Positions 45,937-63,241 of a stretch of DNA of 64,000 nucleotides are shown in pieces. This DNA comes from Ricinus communis (taxonomy: Eukaryota > Streptophyta > Magnoliopsida > Malpighiales > Euphorbiaceae): contig NC_063265.1 in NCBI RefSeq assembly GCF_019578655.1, positions 15,486,285 through 15,550,284 on the forward strand. The letters run 5' to 3'. The notes beneath the pieces are model-generated. The model was not told the origin of the DNA. It did not search any database and was given only the letters and a program-made list of their open reading frames with translations. How positions within the stretch are numbered: position 1 is the stretch's first letter; the number at the start of each line of letters is the position of its first letter. A program made the position numbers and the translations under genes.

Positions 45937-48900
45937 GCAATATACGTAAGGTCAGATGGGATTCAGGAAAGCTTTAGAGAAAAACAAGTGGCGGATATAC
46001 ATGGAGTTCAATGGGCGCTTGTGTACGGGAATTTTTGTTAACCCAATGCTTTCGTGGAGAAGGGAAAAACGAAAAAGTGAATGCTAGACCTCCAGAAGAA
46101 TGTGCGCGTGGAAAGTAGGAATGCCATTTGTTGTCTAGGAGAGAGAGTGTGTGCACGACCCTACCGATTGGAAAAGAAAAAAAAAAACAGGTTCCAACTT
46201 GGACCGATTAAATTTAAAACTAATTTTAGTAATAAATTATACTTTATAAATTATTTGAAATTCAAAAAAAATAAAAAATAATTAAAGTTTACTATGATAA
46301 TTAAACTCTAATTACAAATTTCAAAATTAAAAGTGAATCAAAATTAAAATATAAACTAATATTAAACTATATAATTTTTAAATATTTAACTATTTATTTG
46401 TGAATTAATTTAAAATTTAATATATAAATCCTAAGTACTAGGTTAGGTATTTGGCTAGGTCTGCTGACGATAGCGACCATAGACTACTTAAGTTCTAACT
46501 ATACCAAATAAATAAAAAATAAAAAATTATTGACATAATTGTATAGCAAATATCTGAATATAATAATTCATAGTCAAACAGTTTTTGAATAGTGTGGGTT
46601 AAATAGAGCGTGAAGATGACGGGTTGAATTGGAGAGTAGGGGATGGCGTTTAAGGACACGTGGTTAGTTGCTTAGGCGGAGAATTTGCACGTTGGAATGA
46701 CAAAGCGGAAAAAGGATCCCGCACAAGGAAATTGAAAAGGAAAGCGATTGTTGGTTTAGGTCAAAAAGAAAGGAGTTAGTATTACTATGGGCTGGGGCGT
46801 CGTTTGGTTTTTGTGAAATAGTATGGCCGTTGGAACTTTCAATGGTTGGACATAAATAGAAACGTTTTTTGGTGCTGACAAAAAGGTCAGGTCAACCTAA
46901 TTAAAGGGCTGGGGTATTATTAGGACTTGGGCATTTGCCCTTGCAGTGGTCTGGCCTTGCCTCGTTGAATCAGTTTCTTATTATAGAGAAAAAGAAATGA
47001 AGAAAATTATGAATTTTCTATAATATAAATTATTATTATTATTCTCATTATTAAATATTACATGTGAGGTTGAAATGTGAACTGAGGTCAAGGTCCTCGA
47101 GGATGACGAATATTATATTTACTATATTCTTTAATAAAATATTATTTTATTAACTATATATGCAATAGCTTTATGGACATATCTTGCGTGAAGCTATATC
47201 AATTTATGAATTTATAAATATGTCTATTGTTCAGGTTAGACTCGATGATAAATATATTAGGTATTTGAAATCGATTTGAGTTCGAAATATCTTAAAATGA
47301 GTTTGAAAGAGTTAAAAAATAGAAAAATAAATTAATCGCTAGTGAAGCTTAAATTGTTTAAAATATTAATAATTTTTAATATTTTACTTATTTTTGTTTT
47401 ATAAATGAGAATAAAAAAAATAAAATATATTTTTTATAATAAAATTAATATAAAAAATTCATATAATAACAAGCTCAAAATAATGAAAAAATCCATTTAA
47501 AGAATTAAATAAGAATATTTTACTATATTGAAAATAAATAAATAAACTTATAAATGAAGATTATTTCAAATTATTTATTTTTTAAACTTTAATTTATAAA
47601 AAAATATTAAAAATTCATATGTGAATGTAAATGTATAAAAATATTTTATAGTTAAATATAAAATCTTCATTATTATTATAGATAATATCTATAATGAGTC
47701 TAAAAGTTCATGAACGCATTAAGCCAAAATTGAGAAAAGCTCGGCTCGAATCCTTAACAAGTTTAAAAGTAAAATAAGTTTAAATCTTTATATTTTTTGA
47801 ACAAGTTCCAACGATATAAAAAACTAATAAAATCCCGAATTAAACTCGAACTGTTTATATCGTTTTACATCCAACATATAGTTTTTATCTCAAATTTATT
47901 TGAATCCAAACTTGAAAAAACCTAAAATCTTTTGGACAATATTAAAAATATTATTTTTTAAAATTTACAACAACCTCTCATCGTTCAAAGAATATATAGA
48001 TAAAATTAATATATTCTTAAAGGTAGGTTGAACTTTATTAAAATCTTAAACCTGCACAGGTAGAGTAATCAAAATTTAGATTAAAATTTGAAGAATACAA
48101 ACCCAACTAAGCCCGTCTTAGCCCACTAGTTAAACCCATCGACATAGAGCTAATACTAAAATTTTAATAGTAATAATAATAATCTATTAGTATATCTAAA
48201 TAATACATGTTTAATGAATAAATCCTAAAGGAAACTAGTAAGTGATTGTATACACGAATAACATAAATAAAATTAAGATCATTTTATAAGGAAATTAACG
48301 AGTGGTTTGGTTTCCCATTTTCATTTGGAGTGTTACTTGTGAGAAAAATGGCAATTGAGACAGTAACAATCGTTGTTCTTATTGATATGTTAGTAAGTGA
48401 ATGCCAAAAAACAGTAGTTTAGAAAGACATGATAACATTTCTTTTTGTCATTACAGCACCTAATCTATTTGTTTGTAATAATTAATAACATTTACAAATA
48501 AGAAATGCATAACGATTCAGGAGGTCTAGTTTTTTAAACTTTGTAAATAGCTAGCAACATGATAGCCTATCGCAATGTAAAATTAAAGAGAAAACTTAAA
48601 AATTAAAAAAAAAAAAATGAGAGAAAATAAATTGATCCTTGCTTTCATATAGATTAAAAATTATAAACCATAAATAGACAGATAGATATTAAATTATAAA
48701 TTATAGATTGATATCACTAACTTATATTCGAGCAAAATTAATATTTTTTATTGGATTAAAAAGAAGAAAAAATTATTTTTATTTAAGTATAAATTAATGA
48801 GTTCTAAATATTTTGAAAGCTTTTTCATTGAAAAAGAAAATAAAATTTCTCAAAATTCGTCAAACATTACAAAATGATTTCCATTTGACTTTTTATATGC

Positions 48901-48989
48901 AAACAATGTTGTAAATCATTTTTTTGAAAAATATTTTATAGTATTTACAAAACAAATGAGCCTAAACAATAAGTGCATAATTTATTTTC
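45937..48989. other. Intergenic region upstream of the pyruvate kinase gene
   Basis: Less AT-rich up to about 46980 (probable promoter), then AT-rich with no gene, RNA or transposon ends that I can support. Confidence 0.5.
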
Positions 48990-50279
48990 CTTTAAATTTA
49001 GCTAAATTATACTGACGGTTACTCAAATTTAGCCAATGTATCATCATAATTTTTTAATTTTAATTTATATTCTGTCAATTTCCATTAAAAAGTCTAATAA
49101 AAAAATGACTTAACAGTATAGCTAATTAATTTTTATTTTTTAACATAACGAGTCACTATTATATACCACGTCAGCATATCAATAAACTTTTAATTTACAA
49201 GTAATTAGTATAAACTTTAACCAAATAAAGTGAGGTTGATTACAAGTAATTAATATTAACTAGTTTATATACAACTCTCTCTCTCTCTCTCCACCATTTT
49301 TTCCTTCTTTATCTCATCCTCACCTATCAACTCCGACCACCCTTACTGTCTCCGGTGTTCTGCCAGTCTAATCAACGTCAGACCCCCTTTGACTTTTGGC
49401 GACTGGAGTTGCAACATCCTTTCACTGGAAAATCGAGCATTAAAGAAGTTAGGAGACGTTGAACGGCTGCCATCGCTTATTCCGACTGTTACAAGCATCG
49501 CCGACGTGTGGGATTACTGGAAATCAACTCACCGCCCTTGATAACGCTTGCTTGGAGAGTCTTGGCCGTCAGTATAGTCGAAGAAGGGAAAAGGCCGCTC
49601 GCCGGAGCCGAAACTTCAAGGGGCTGATTTGCAGCAACGGCGAGGCTTCAAGCTTCTCCCATATCATTATGTGTGTGCCAGGTGTTGTGAATTTCTGACA
49701 AGGATGGCACGTTTCTCCCGGCGAGCAATTTTCCTTTTAAGAGCAGCAGGGCTTCAGGTTGGAGTTGAAAATTACTCAGAGTTTGAATTTAGATTGGCAG
49801 TGATAATTTAGGTTGCCAAACACAAAATGATATGCGAGTGATAGATTCATCAAATCTATGATACCGGGCAACAAAAAATCCTTTTGGTACGATGATAAAA
49901 GTGTCAATATTTTTTTGGATCCAAGTTGTTTGGATGTGAGAAAGTTAGAGAAAAAATATAAGACAAAGTAGCTGCGTTAATTTTGATTTTAATATTTTTT
50001 TAATTCTATTATTTGATTTAATTAATTTAATTTAATGAGTATTTTAAAATTTTAGTAAGTGTCATATGTCTTAATATAAGTGATATCTAGCATGTAATAA
50101 TAATATTTAATTTTTTTATAAAAAAAATTAATCTGTTGGAATGTCGCATCACGTAGGCTATTTAATGGAGATTCACAGAAAGAAATTTATTGATATCACT
50201 GTTAAAATTTAGAGAATTTTACTATACAAGTTAAAATTAAATAATTATTGATCATCCGTGTAATTTAGCCCTTCAAACT
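48990..50279. mobile_element. Pack-MULE-like nonautonomous Mutator element
   Basis: The left end starts TAGCTAAATTATACTGACGG (48999); the right end read inward on the minus strand starts GGCTAAATTACACGGATGAT (50270). Further in, TCTGTCAATTTCCATTAAA (49071) pairs with TCTGTGAATCTCCATTAAA (ending 50179), so the terminal inverted repeats are at least about 100 bp with indels. Flanking 9-mers CTTTAAATT (48990-48998) and CTTCAAACT (50271-50279) agree at 7 of 9 positions, as expected for an old Mutator-type target duplication. The interior at about 49290-49740 is strikingly GC-rich and exon-like (open frame 49459-49698), and contains no transposase. This layout fits a Pack-MULE that captured gene DNA; the donor gene is not recognised. 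Confidence 0.6.
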
Positions 50280-52347
50280 ATGTAAATTAGTTTTGCAATA
50301 AGTATAATTCAAGACTTGAAAAAATGGAACTCAATTAGCTCCCACAGCATACACAAACATAAAAATATATTTTTCATAAAAAAAATATTTAACTCGATCT
50401 AATTAAGTTTAATTTTTTTTATATTTATTAACAAGATGAATCAAAATGGATAAAAAAATTAAATTATTTGATTTATAGAAAGATAAACAAAAAGGGGTAT
50501 GTTTATCATCCCTATGTTACCATATTATACTATTTATCTAATATTATTGATGTTGTAGACTTGAATCTAATATTTTATTTGAAGAATTGTGTTGTTTGGA
50601 GAGCTAAAATGAGGTTAAGAAGATATATAAAGAATAGTAAAATATGGAATATCTTTTTAAGGCAATCTATATGAAAGCTCGAGCCAATGATAAATGATTT
50701 ATACTAGAAAAATGTGTATGAAATTGACAAAAAAATCAGTATATTAGAAAGATTCATTCAAGAGAGCTGTTAATAAGTATTCTCAAAATGAACAATATAA
50801 GAATGTCCAGGTGCCTAGAGAGCTAAGTGAGCAATGTATTTATAAATTTTAAATCTAAAATAGTGTTACCTTACATATGAATTAATTGCTGATATAGATA
50901 AATGACTTTTTAGAGAACTAAGTAGAGATGTGATATTCTATTTTTTAGATATATAATATTTGACCAGCTTATTGGTGAATTTTCATGTGATATTATTACT
51001 ATTTGAATGACTTATTGTACAAATATGCATTATTTATATATTTTTTTCATTATTTTATTTTATCATTTTATATATAGAGGTCTTTTTTATTAAATATACT
51101 AAAATGATAAAAATACTATAATTATAATACTTATCCTCTTCATCGGCATGTTTCTTCTCCGTTTCACCCTAGACTTCTCTTCCTTCTCTTTTTCATTATT
51201 ATTTCACCATTCACCCACCATTGCATCTCCTCCACCACCATGGCACCATCATTTACGGCAATCCTATGAATTTGATAAGAACATGTCGAACTGAATATCC
51301 AAGGATTAGAAAACAACTAAGGCAAGATGAGAAAAGCAATTCCAATTCTAAGGACATGTAACAACTATATAATAAAAGTAATAATTGGATAATAAAGGAA
51401 GCAATTGTTATATGTGAAAATTTAAATTAGGAAAAAAAGGAGGATAGGAAAAAGGATGAAAATTTAAATTTTCCGTTGTTTGATAACTTGATTATAAAGA
51501 AAGAAAAAAAAGTGAAATATGCTAAATATTTTATTTTTATTTGTTACAATTCTTTTTTATTTAATGTAACATTTAATATATTTAAATATTATTTAATCTA
51601 TTAAAATTAAGAAATAATTTTATATTAATGTTATATGTCACATTTAATTTCAATTAATAAGAATCGAAACAAATAAAAATGGATCCTATAGTATTATACT
51701 TTATAAATTTTTTGCAAAATTTTTTTTTTTTCACAATTATTAAAATTTTGAAAGAAAATGGTGGAAAATATTATATTTTATTGTAAAACAACCACTTTAG
51801 GCATAACTTAGCACAAGAAACAAAAGATTTTGAAGAAAAATAAATTTAAATATAAGTAAGAACCTTAGCTTGGATTGGTAAGTGACTGACTCATGTTTTA
51901 TGAGAAAAATTTCTGTCAAATTAAAAATACGTTAATATATTAGATTATAATATTTTAACAGAAAAGATTTTTAATCTAAAAAAGGTTGTAAAAAATAAGT
52001 ATTAAATATTAAAGAAAAAAAATAGTATAATATAGTAAAATAAATGGGGGTAATAGCGAAACAAAGTTGAAGTCAAATTTTAGGACATTTTCATCTGAGA
52101 GACTACCCAATCCCCACTTAGCCAGCAAAGACGCCCTTACTGGCTAACCGAACCAACAGACATGTGCTCTCTATGGTCCCACCCACGTGCCACCTCACTT
52201 TCTTCTCAACCATTACTTAACGCGTCCGTCACATTCCGTCACGGCTAATCTCACCTTAACCTCACGACTATTTTCCTTCCGTTAAACCTCACCTGCTCTC
52301 TGCCACCGTGTTCCTTAACGTCGTCGTTCTACAACCGTAACGTCTTC
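50280..52347. other. Intergenic region and promoter upstream of the trihelix/UMP-kinase gene
   Basis: AT-rich with no convincing gene up to about 52070. A CT-rich patch at 51140-51250 has an ATG at 51239 but soon stops. From 52080 the base composition changes to C-rich promoter and leader sequence. Confidence 0.5.
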
Positions 52348-56895
<4,548 letters not shown>

Positions 56896-58185
56896 TAGAT
56901 ATACTAACTTACTAAAGTCTTACCTGGTATTGTACTTTAAATGACCATATCTAGTTCCTTGGAAACCGTTCCATGAACAGATACAACGCACCTAAACCCT
57001 GTGACAGAGATGCTCTTTCTGGTGACTAAATTGGTTTTGCTCGGTATGTGCTTGAGAAGGCATGGTGAATCCGCAGACTTACCAACTGCTGTCGATTATT
57101 TAAAATCAATTGGTTCGTTGCTAAGTTGCATACAGTTGGTGCCGATCTCCTGTATTTTCAAGTTTGTAAATTATACTGACTCATTGAAAGTGATCAATAG
57201 TGAGAAGTGGTCAATGCCAGTGGATTGACAGTGTAATGCACCAATTAGTGTAGAGCTGAGTCATTTAGGCACTGTAGAGTTAATTTTTAAAACATGTTAC
57301 TGGAGATTCATATAATTATTCAAATGCATCTTACTGTAAACAATACACTATGGCATTCAATATAATTTTTTTTATGATTTGATATTAGAATGATTATTAG
57401 AAAATCCTGGTGCTGGGATGTTGCAAATGATATGTATTTTCTTTTACTTTCTGTTATTTTTCATAACGCAAGAGGGTTTCTTTTATTTTCTCAATCAGCG
57501 TAGCTTTAATTTCCTGAGGTCAGGATGTGAAAGCAGCGAGCCCCTTTATTTATGTCGGGAACTCTTGATTGCAGTGACTGATCATGTGGGTTTCTTCTCA
57601 CCTAGTTTTTGTGTCAGCCCAAAAGGTGGAGAAAGGTGTTTGCTTGTTTAGTGGGTGGTCTGCAAAGACGACGAAGAATTATAATGCTTGGAAATGCCTG
57701 CAAAATTCATGACTTTCTACTTCCAATCCAGCTGTTACATGGGAATTGTCATCCCAGCACCATCCTCCTCGAATTTTGTTCTTCCATGGCCATTTTCTGG
57801 GTTTGTAAACTATAAACTGCTCTGTTACTGTTGAGTTTGTCCCAATCACATCAGTCCTTTTCAGAAGACTAAATTGGCTGCTAATATCAAAGTTAAGAAC
57901 ACATCTTCTTTCAACCAACTTAATAACTAACTCAAATGCCAGCTACAATACATAAAACAGAAAGACTAAAAAGAGCTATCTTGTTGACTGGTGTAAGACA
58001 TCAGCAGATCTTCACGCGTGCAACAATGAGAGATTCGAGGCATTACAGTTTTACAAAATCTTACAACAGAAAGGCAATACAACCAAAGAGTCTTGGAAGA
58101 GAGGTAGCAAGGGGATACTGCAAAGCAAATGAAGAACAGGATGGAACAATCAGATGAAGATTGGCAAGTTATAAACAATGGAAGT
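56896..58185. other. 3' flanks of the convergent UMP-kinase fusion and PXC1-like genes
   Basis: No independent gene. Open frames at 57001-57228, 57418-57651 and 57609-57815 lack recognisable similarity and most likely fall within the 3' UTRs of the two converging genes. Confidence 0.5.
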
Positions 58186-60304
58186 TCAATATCCCCCCAG
58201 TCCGTCTTCGGTGGTGGCAAGTGAAGGCGAAAGGGAAGTGCGAGATTCATCATAATCTTCTCCAAGAGGGGACTGTTCCACCCTAATGTCCTCAATCATC
58301 TTCACAACTTCTAACATTGTAGGCCTCTTTTCAGGTTGTGGAACCACACAAGCCAACCCGACATGAAGCATTGACACAAGTTCCTCTTCAATGTTCTTGT
58401 ACCTCAAAAGTTCTTGATCAAACACTTCTGCTGTCCATTCTTCCTTGACAACTGATCTCACCCATTTAGGAAGATCCACTGCCTGTTCGTCCTCTTCAAT
58501 CCGAGGACGTGTTGGTGAAGGGTACTGTGAAGGTGCTCTTCCAGTAAGAACTTCCAACAGCAAGACTCCGAAACTGTACACATCAGCCTTTTGTGTGAGT
58601 CTCTTGATTTCTGCCTGCTCAGGTGCTCTATATCCTCCCATTCTTGCTATGGCATGAACCGGATTCAAAAGGAGGGACAACCCAAAATCAGAAATGCAAG
58701 CAACACCATTCTTGTCAAGAAGCACATTAGAAGATTTTAGATTTCCATGAGGAATTCTTGATGTACTGTATTCTTCGTGAATCTTAGCTAATCCTCGAGC
58801 AGCTCCTAACACCAAACTGATCCTTGTAGTCCAATCCAGAGGAATCCTTCCTGGACCCCTATTCCCTAATCACAACAGAAAACATACAACAACATTTCAA
58901 CAATCAATCAAACACTATATTCTACATTAACAGAAAATCATTAAAACACTTACCATGAAGAAGTGAATGTAGACTTCCATTAGGAAGATAATCATAAACA
59001 AGAAGCTTTTCTTCCTTAGCATAATAATAAGCTCTGAATCTGACAATGTTTTGATGCTTAAGCTTCCCAATAACGTCCATATACTGCTCAAACTCCTTCC
59101 TAGCACAAGGATTAGCATCCTTTAACCTCTTAACCGCAACTGTACATCCATCATCGAGCACTGCCTTATAAACAGTCCCTAGACTTCCTTTCCCAAGCAT
59201 CTCTGCCGATGCGCGCAGCAAATCTTCAAGCTCAAACTGCTGCCTCGTATCAAAGAAAACGAGCCTACTTCTATCAGTAGCATTTGTGCCATCACTATCA
59301 TTGCCCCCATTTGCGTACACTCTTTTTTCACTTCCATAGCTACTTCCGCTCCTCCTTGCCTTTCCACTCTCACTACCCACTTTAGAACTGGCATTTCTAT
59401 CTCTCCCACAATAGTATGCAACTATAAATGAAGTCACAACCAAAAGCGCAACACAATTGGCTACTACAATTGCCACTATAGCTCCAGGGCTTAACCCTTT
59501 ATGTGACTGAGATTTTTCTTTAAACACCAGCGGTGTTTGCGGCATTGAGCTTGGGTTAGACGGGACCGTCTGAGACGACATATCAGCCGGTATATTTCCT
59601 GTAAAAGAACATGCAGGCAACGGGCTCGACCCGCATATTCCTTCATTCCCGGAAAAGATCCTGTCACCGAATTTCTTCAAGATATTATCTGGTAACCGTC
59701 CATACAGTTCATTATTTGAAAGGTTCAGTTCTCTTAGTAAGGGAAGTGACTTGGAAAGGTCGGGGATTTGACCAGAGAGTTCATTGTTTTGTAACCTGAG
59801 AGTTAACAACCTGGTCAAGTTACTCAAACCATCAGGAATTACGCCGCGAATGTTGTTATCTGACAAATCCAAACGCAGTAACCTTTTGAGCAATGAGATC
59901 TCTGGTGGTATCTCACCAGAGAAGTCATTACCAGCAAGGTAAAGAAGCTTAAGATTAGTACAATTAGTAAGAGACAAAATAGAGCCGTTTAAACGGTTAT
60001 CATGAAGATCGAGAACACGAAGTTGATCAAGAAGAGAAAGTGAAGTAATGGGTCCACGAAGCGAATGAGAGGGAAGAGCAAGTGAAACAACACGGCCTGA
60101 AGCAGAGCATTTGACACCTGCCCAGGTGGCGCCACCTGGAGAACAGGCGGACGTGCCAGTCCAGTTGGTAAGAAGAGTGCCGTGAGCGTCAGTTTGGAGG
60201 CGGAAGAGAGTGAGGGAATGCGTGTCGTTTGGAGATGAAGAGGAGAAAGAGAAAGGAAGAAGAAGAAGAAGAAACGAGAAGAGAAGAGAAAGTTCTCCTT
60301 TCAT
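58186..60304 (-). CDS. PXC1: LRR receptor-like kinase, PXC1 orthologue, 2 exons
   Basis: Exons (minus): 60304-58954 and 58865-58186, split inside the Gly451 codon; 2031 nt including the stop give 676 residues. Order: signal peptide (1 to about 23), LRR N-cap with WAGVKC, about five leucine-rich repeats (75-220, e.g. [15 protein letters not shown]), Ser/Pro-rich juxtamembrane stretch, one transmembrane helix (about 274-299), a Ser/Gly-rich linker, then the kinase domain. The glycine loop is GKGSLGTV (371-378), the ATP lysine K392, DFG 510-512. The catalytic loop reads HGN (490-492) in place of HRD, so phosphotransfer may be weak or absent, as in many LRR-III receptors. Arabidopsis PXC1 (At2g36570) promotes secondary wall formation in xylem fibres and is adjacent to pyruvate kinase At2g36580 (from memory), which fits this window. 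It should sit in the plasma membrane. The C-terminus is Ser-rich ([19 protein letters not shown]). Confidence 0.95.
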
Positions 60305-62930
60305 GGTAGTTTGACAGTATTGGGCGGGAAGAAACTAGAGAGATGGCATAAGAACGAGTTTTCAAAAATGAAGAAATATAGACAGAAATGAAAGTTTGTT
60401 TTATTTTGATTCTTGTTTTCTTCTTACACTTCTATTCTGTCCTTGTTTCACTTCCATGTCTAGACTCAGACAGAGAGAGACATTAAAGAAAAAAGATGGC
60501 CAGAAAAGTTTAAATACAGAGAGAGGGAGAGGGAATTCTTGAATTTGTTTTCTCATATGGTATTAAATTATTAAAATTTTAATGGTAATGATGGGGTATG
60601 ATTAAAGGGGAGATTTAATTATAGCAACTTTAACAAGGTAAGAGAGGTGGGGATATGATTAAAGGTAATGTGGTTGCTTGAAATGATGGCTGTTTTCCAC
60701 TCCTCCCACATGGAATGAGTGAAACCCTTTACCTTTTCTATTTTTCTTTTTTGAACTTCTACATTTTCTTTACCTGTTATGGCTAACCTAATATTGGTTT
60801 TCTTAACAATTCTTTTTAATTGGAGCTCTATAAAGAATCATAGCTGGTAAAACAGCAGTGACCAGCTTTAAATTATTCCCAATTTTCATGAATAATAAAA
60901 TAAGTTAGACAACTCTCTCTAATTACTTGACAATAATTGCAAAATAAATTAATAATTTTCTAGAGCTTCTAAACTAATAATTACATGCTTCGGCTTCTTT
61001 TCCTTTTTTTCTTTAACACCTCTTCATTTTTATCAATTCATATATTTATAACTAATTTTATTAATTTAGTGCAATGCTGAATAAAGTTTTTAAAAATACT
61101 TTAGTTTTGAATCTGGAATATATTAGAAAAGACGAGTTAATTATGTAATATGAACAAAATCTCCATACTCTTTTGTAGTATTATCATAAATAAAAAATGG
61201 ATACTTTCTGCCACTTGCTATACAACGATTGGACAATTAAGGTCTTTGGAGGCATTCAATTTTGAATTGGGTGGCCAAAACTATACATCTAACCCATCAA
61301 AATTTCTTGAGACCTAAACCCCTCTTACCTAAAACCCAACAAATAATTCAAAAATATTTGACATGGGTTTTAGTACAACCAAGATTTCTTTTGTTGTTTT
61401 CACTATTTTGACCACATTTTCCAAGAATGTAACAGACCAGCAGCACTACACAGTGTAGTAATGTATATGAAACTTTGAGCTCTAACCAAAACAATTAACA
61501 AAACAAAGTGTGCAGTGAAAGGAGTTTTGCTTTAGAAATGCAGAGATCATTTGTTTCAGATACAATTGTAGACATCTTTTTAGATAGCCCCCACCCAAGA
61601 TATTTGATTGATTAAACCATATTTCATTGCTTGCATGGACTTTAACTCTCACCCATGTTTTCCAAAGCTCAAATGCCTTGCACTGCCCTTTTTATTTTAT
61701 TTTATTTTTTCTAATATTTATGAGATAGTTATTAAATTTTATATATCACATTTTCTTATTCAAGTACAAAAAAAGAAAAAACACTGAAAATATGTGTACC
61801 AATATAACCATTCCAATATAATACATATAAGATTGACAAATGCTTTTAAAAATTCTTTAGCTATAAAAATAGTTATTGTTACATGATAAAAAAAAATAAA
61901 AGATATTTTTTAACTATTTTTAGTCTACGGGACTCGTGAAATGAATAATATATATAAAATAGTTAAAATATTATAAATATGTGTCAATTTTTTTAATATT
62001 TAAGTATAAAAATTCAAAATATATATTATTTATTTAACAGTTTAGATACAATATATTATATTAAAAATAGTCAAATGTGTATATATATTACCGGAAATTA
62101 GCAATGCTTGTTGATTTTTTCCCAACATTAATCAAATTATTATATATGACTATTATCAATTATATCAAAAAAATGCAAATAAATCATCATATTTTGGTCA
62201 TCATCTCTTTTTTTTTCTTTTTCAGATTACAAAATAAGAAGAAATAATGGGCTACATCTCTCTTATGGTGGCAGGTGAGAAATCCATGCATTGACTGATT
62301 GACTACAAAAAAAATAAAATCTCCTTGTTATTCTAAGGGCAACTTTATGAAGCTTTTTTCATGAAAAGATATAGAAGGTGTGGCCTGTTGGGGGGGCAAA
62401 AACATATAATTAGATTGGCCTGCTGGTCCCTTTCTTTTACATAATTAGAAGGAAAAAGCTTGCAACTTTAAGTCATGAGGAAGCAAAGTTGTTGTAACAT
62501 AGCTAAAAAGAGAAAAAAGAAGAAGATGGACAATGAATACCTTAATAATGTAAGCAAACATGGCTCCAACTCACTTGTCCCCACTTCAGATTTGCATGTT
62601 CATCTTGCATTGACCATCTGCATGTTCATGTGCTTGGACAGAAATGTTAATTAACAATTTGATGATTTATTACTGGTTGTTAAGATAATCAATATGATTA
62701 AGGCCAATTGCTTAATAAAACTCGGGGCAAAGGATCCTTTGTTTTATTTTTATTTCTTGGGGTTGTTAATTTTATATATTACAATTTAGTTGAGAAAATT
62801 TAACGTGAGAGTCCATTGAACTTGAACTGTGAAACCTTCTTGATCTTGTGCTCGCATATTTAATTAATAATACGGAAATGGCTAATGATGGAACTCTAGA
62901 CTTTTCGACCATAAAACTTTTGAATCATTC
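60305..62930. other. Upstream region of the PXC1-like gene
   Basis: Promoter and intergenic DNA, AT-rich, without coding signal. The first 250 bases are GA/CT-rich in parts and probably include the 5' leader. No transposon ends were found before the LTR at 62931. Confidence 0.55.
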
Positions 62931-63171
62931 TGTTGAAGAAACCAGAATAGGGTCAGGGGACATGGACATGGTCTCAAAGTAGCGTTTGCTTGGCTGGCAG
63001 TCATCACGACTAAAGTGAAAGGCAACCTTTCGCAAGAAAGGTCACCTTACTCTATATCCTAGAATGTATACTAGCATCATTGTATATATACTCATCTCAC
63101 TTGTAAAATGAACTCAGAATTCTTAGTCTTTTGTAATAACCATCATAGTTCAACAATCCAAAAATTCTACA
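62931..63171 (+). repeat. 5' LTR of a Ty1/copia retrotransposon
   Basis: The LTR begins TGTTGAAGAA and ends TTCTACA just before the primer-binding site, giving the canonical TG...CA ends and a length of 241 bases, in the range of short copia LTRs. A TATATATA-type promoter box lies near 63082. The 3' LTR is outside the window, so LTR divergence and target duplication cannot be checked. Confidence 0.75.
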
Positions 63172-63183
63172 TGGTATCAGAGC
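63172..63183 (+). other. Primer-binding site, initiator tRNA-Met type
   Basis: TGGTATCAGAGC, directly next to the LTR end, is complementary to the 3' end of plant initiator tRNA-Met, the usual primer for copia elements. Confidence 0.9.
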
Positions 63184-63241
63184 TGGTATAACCAGTCATC
63201 ACCTACCAAAATCAAAATTCACAATTCAGCCTTCAAAAACA

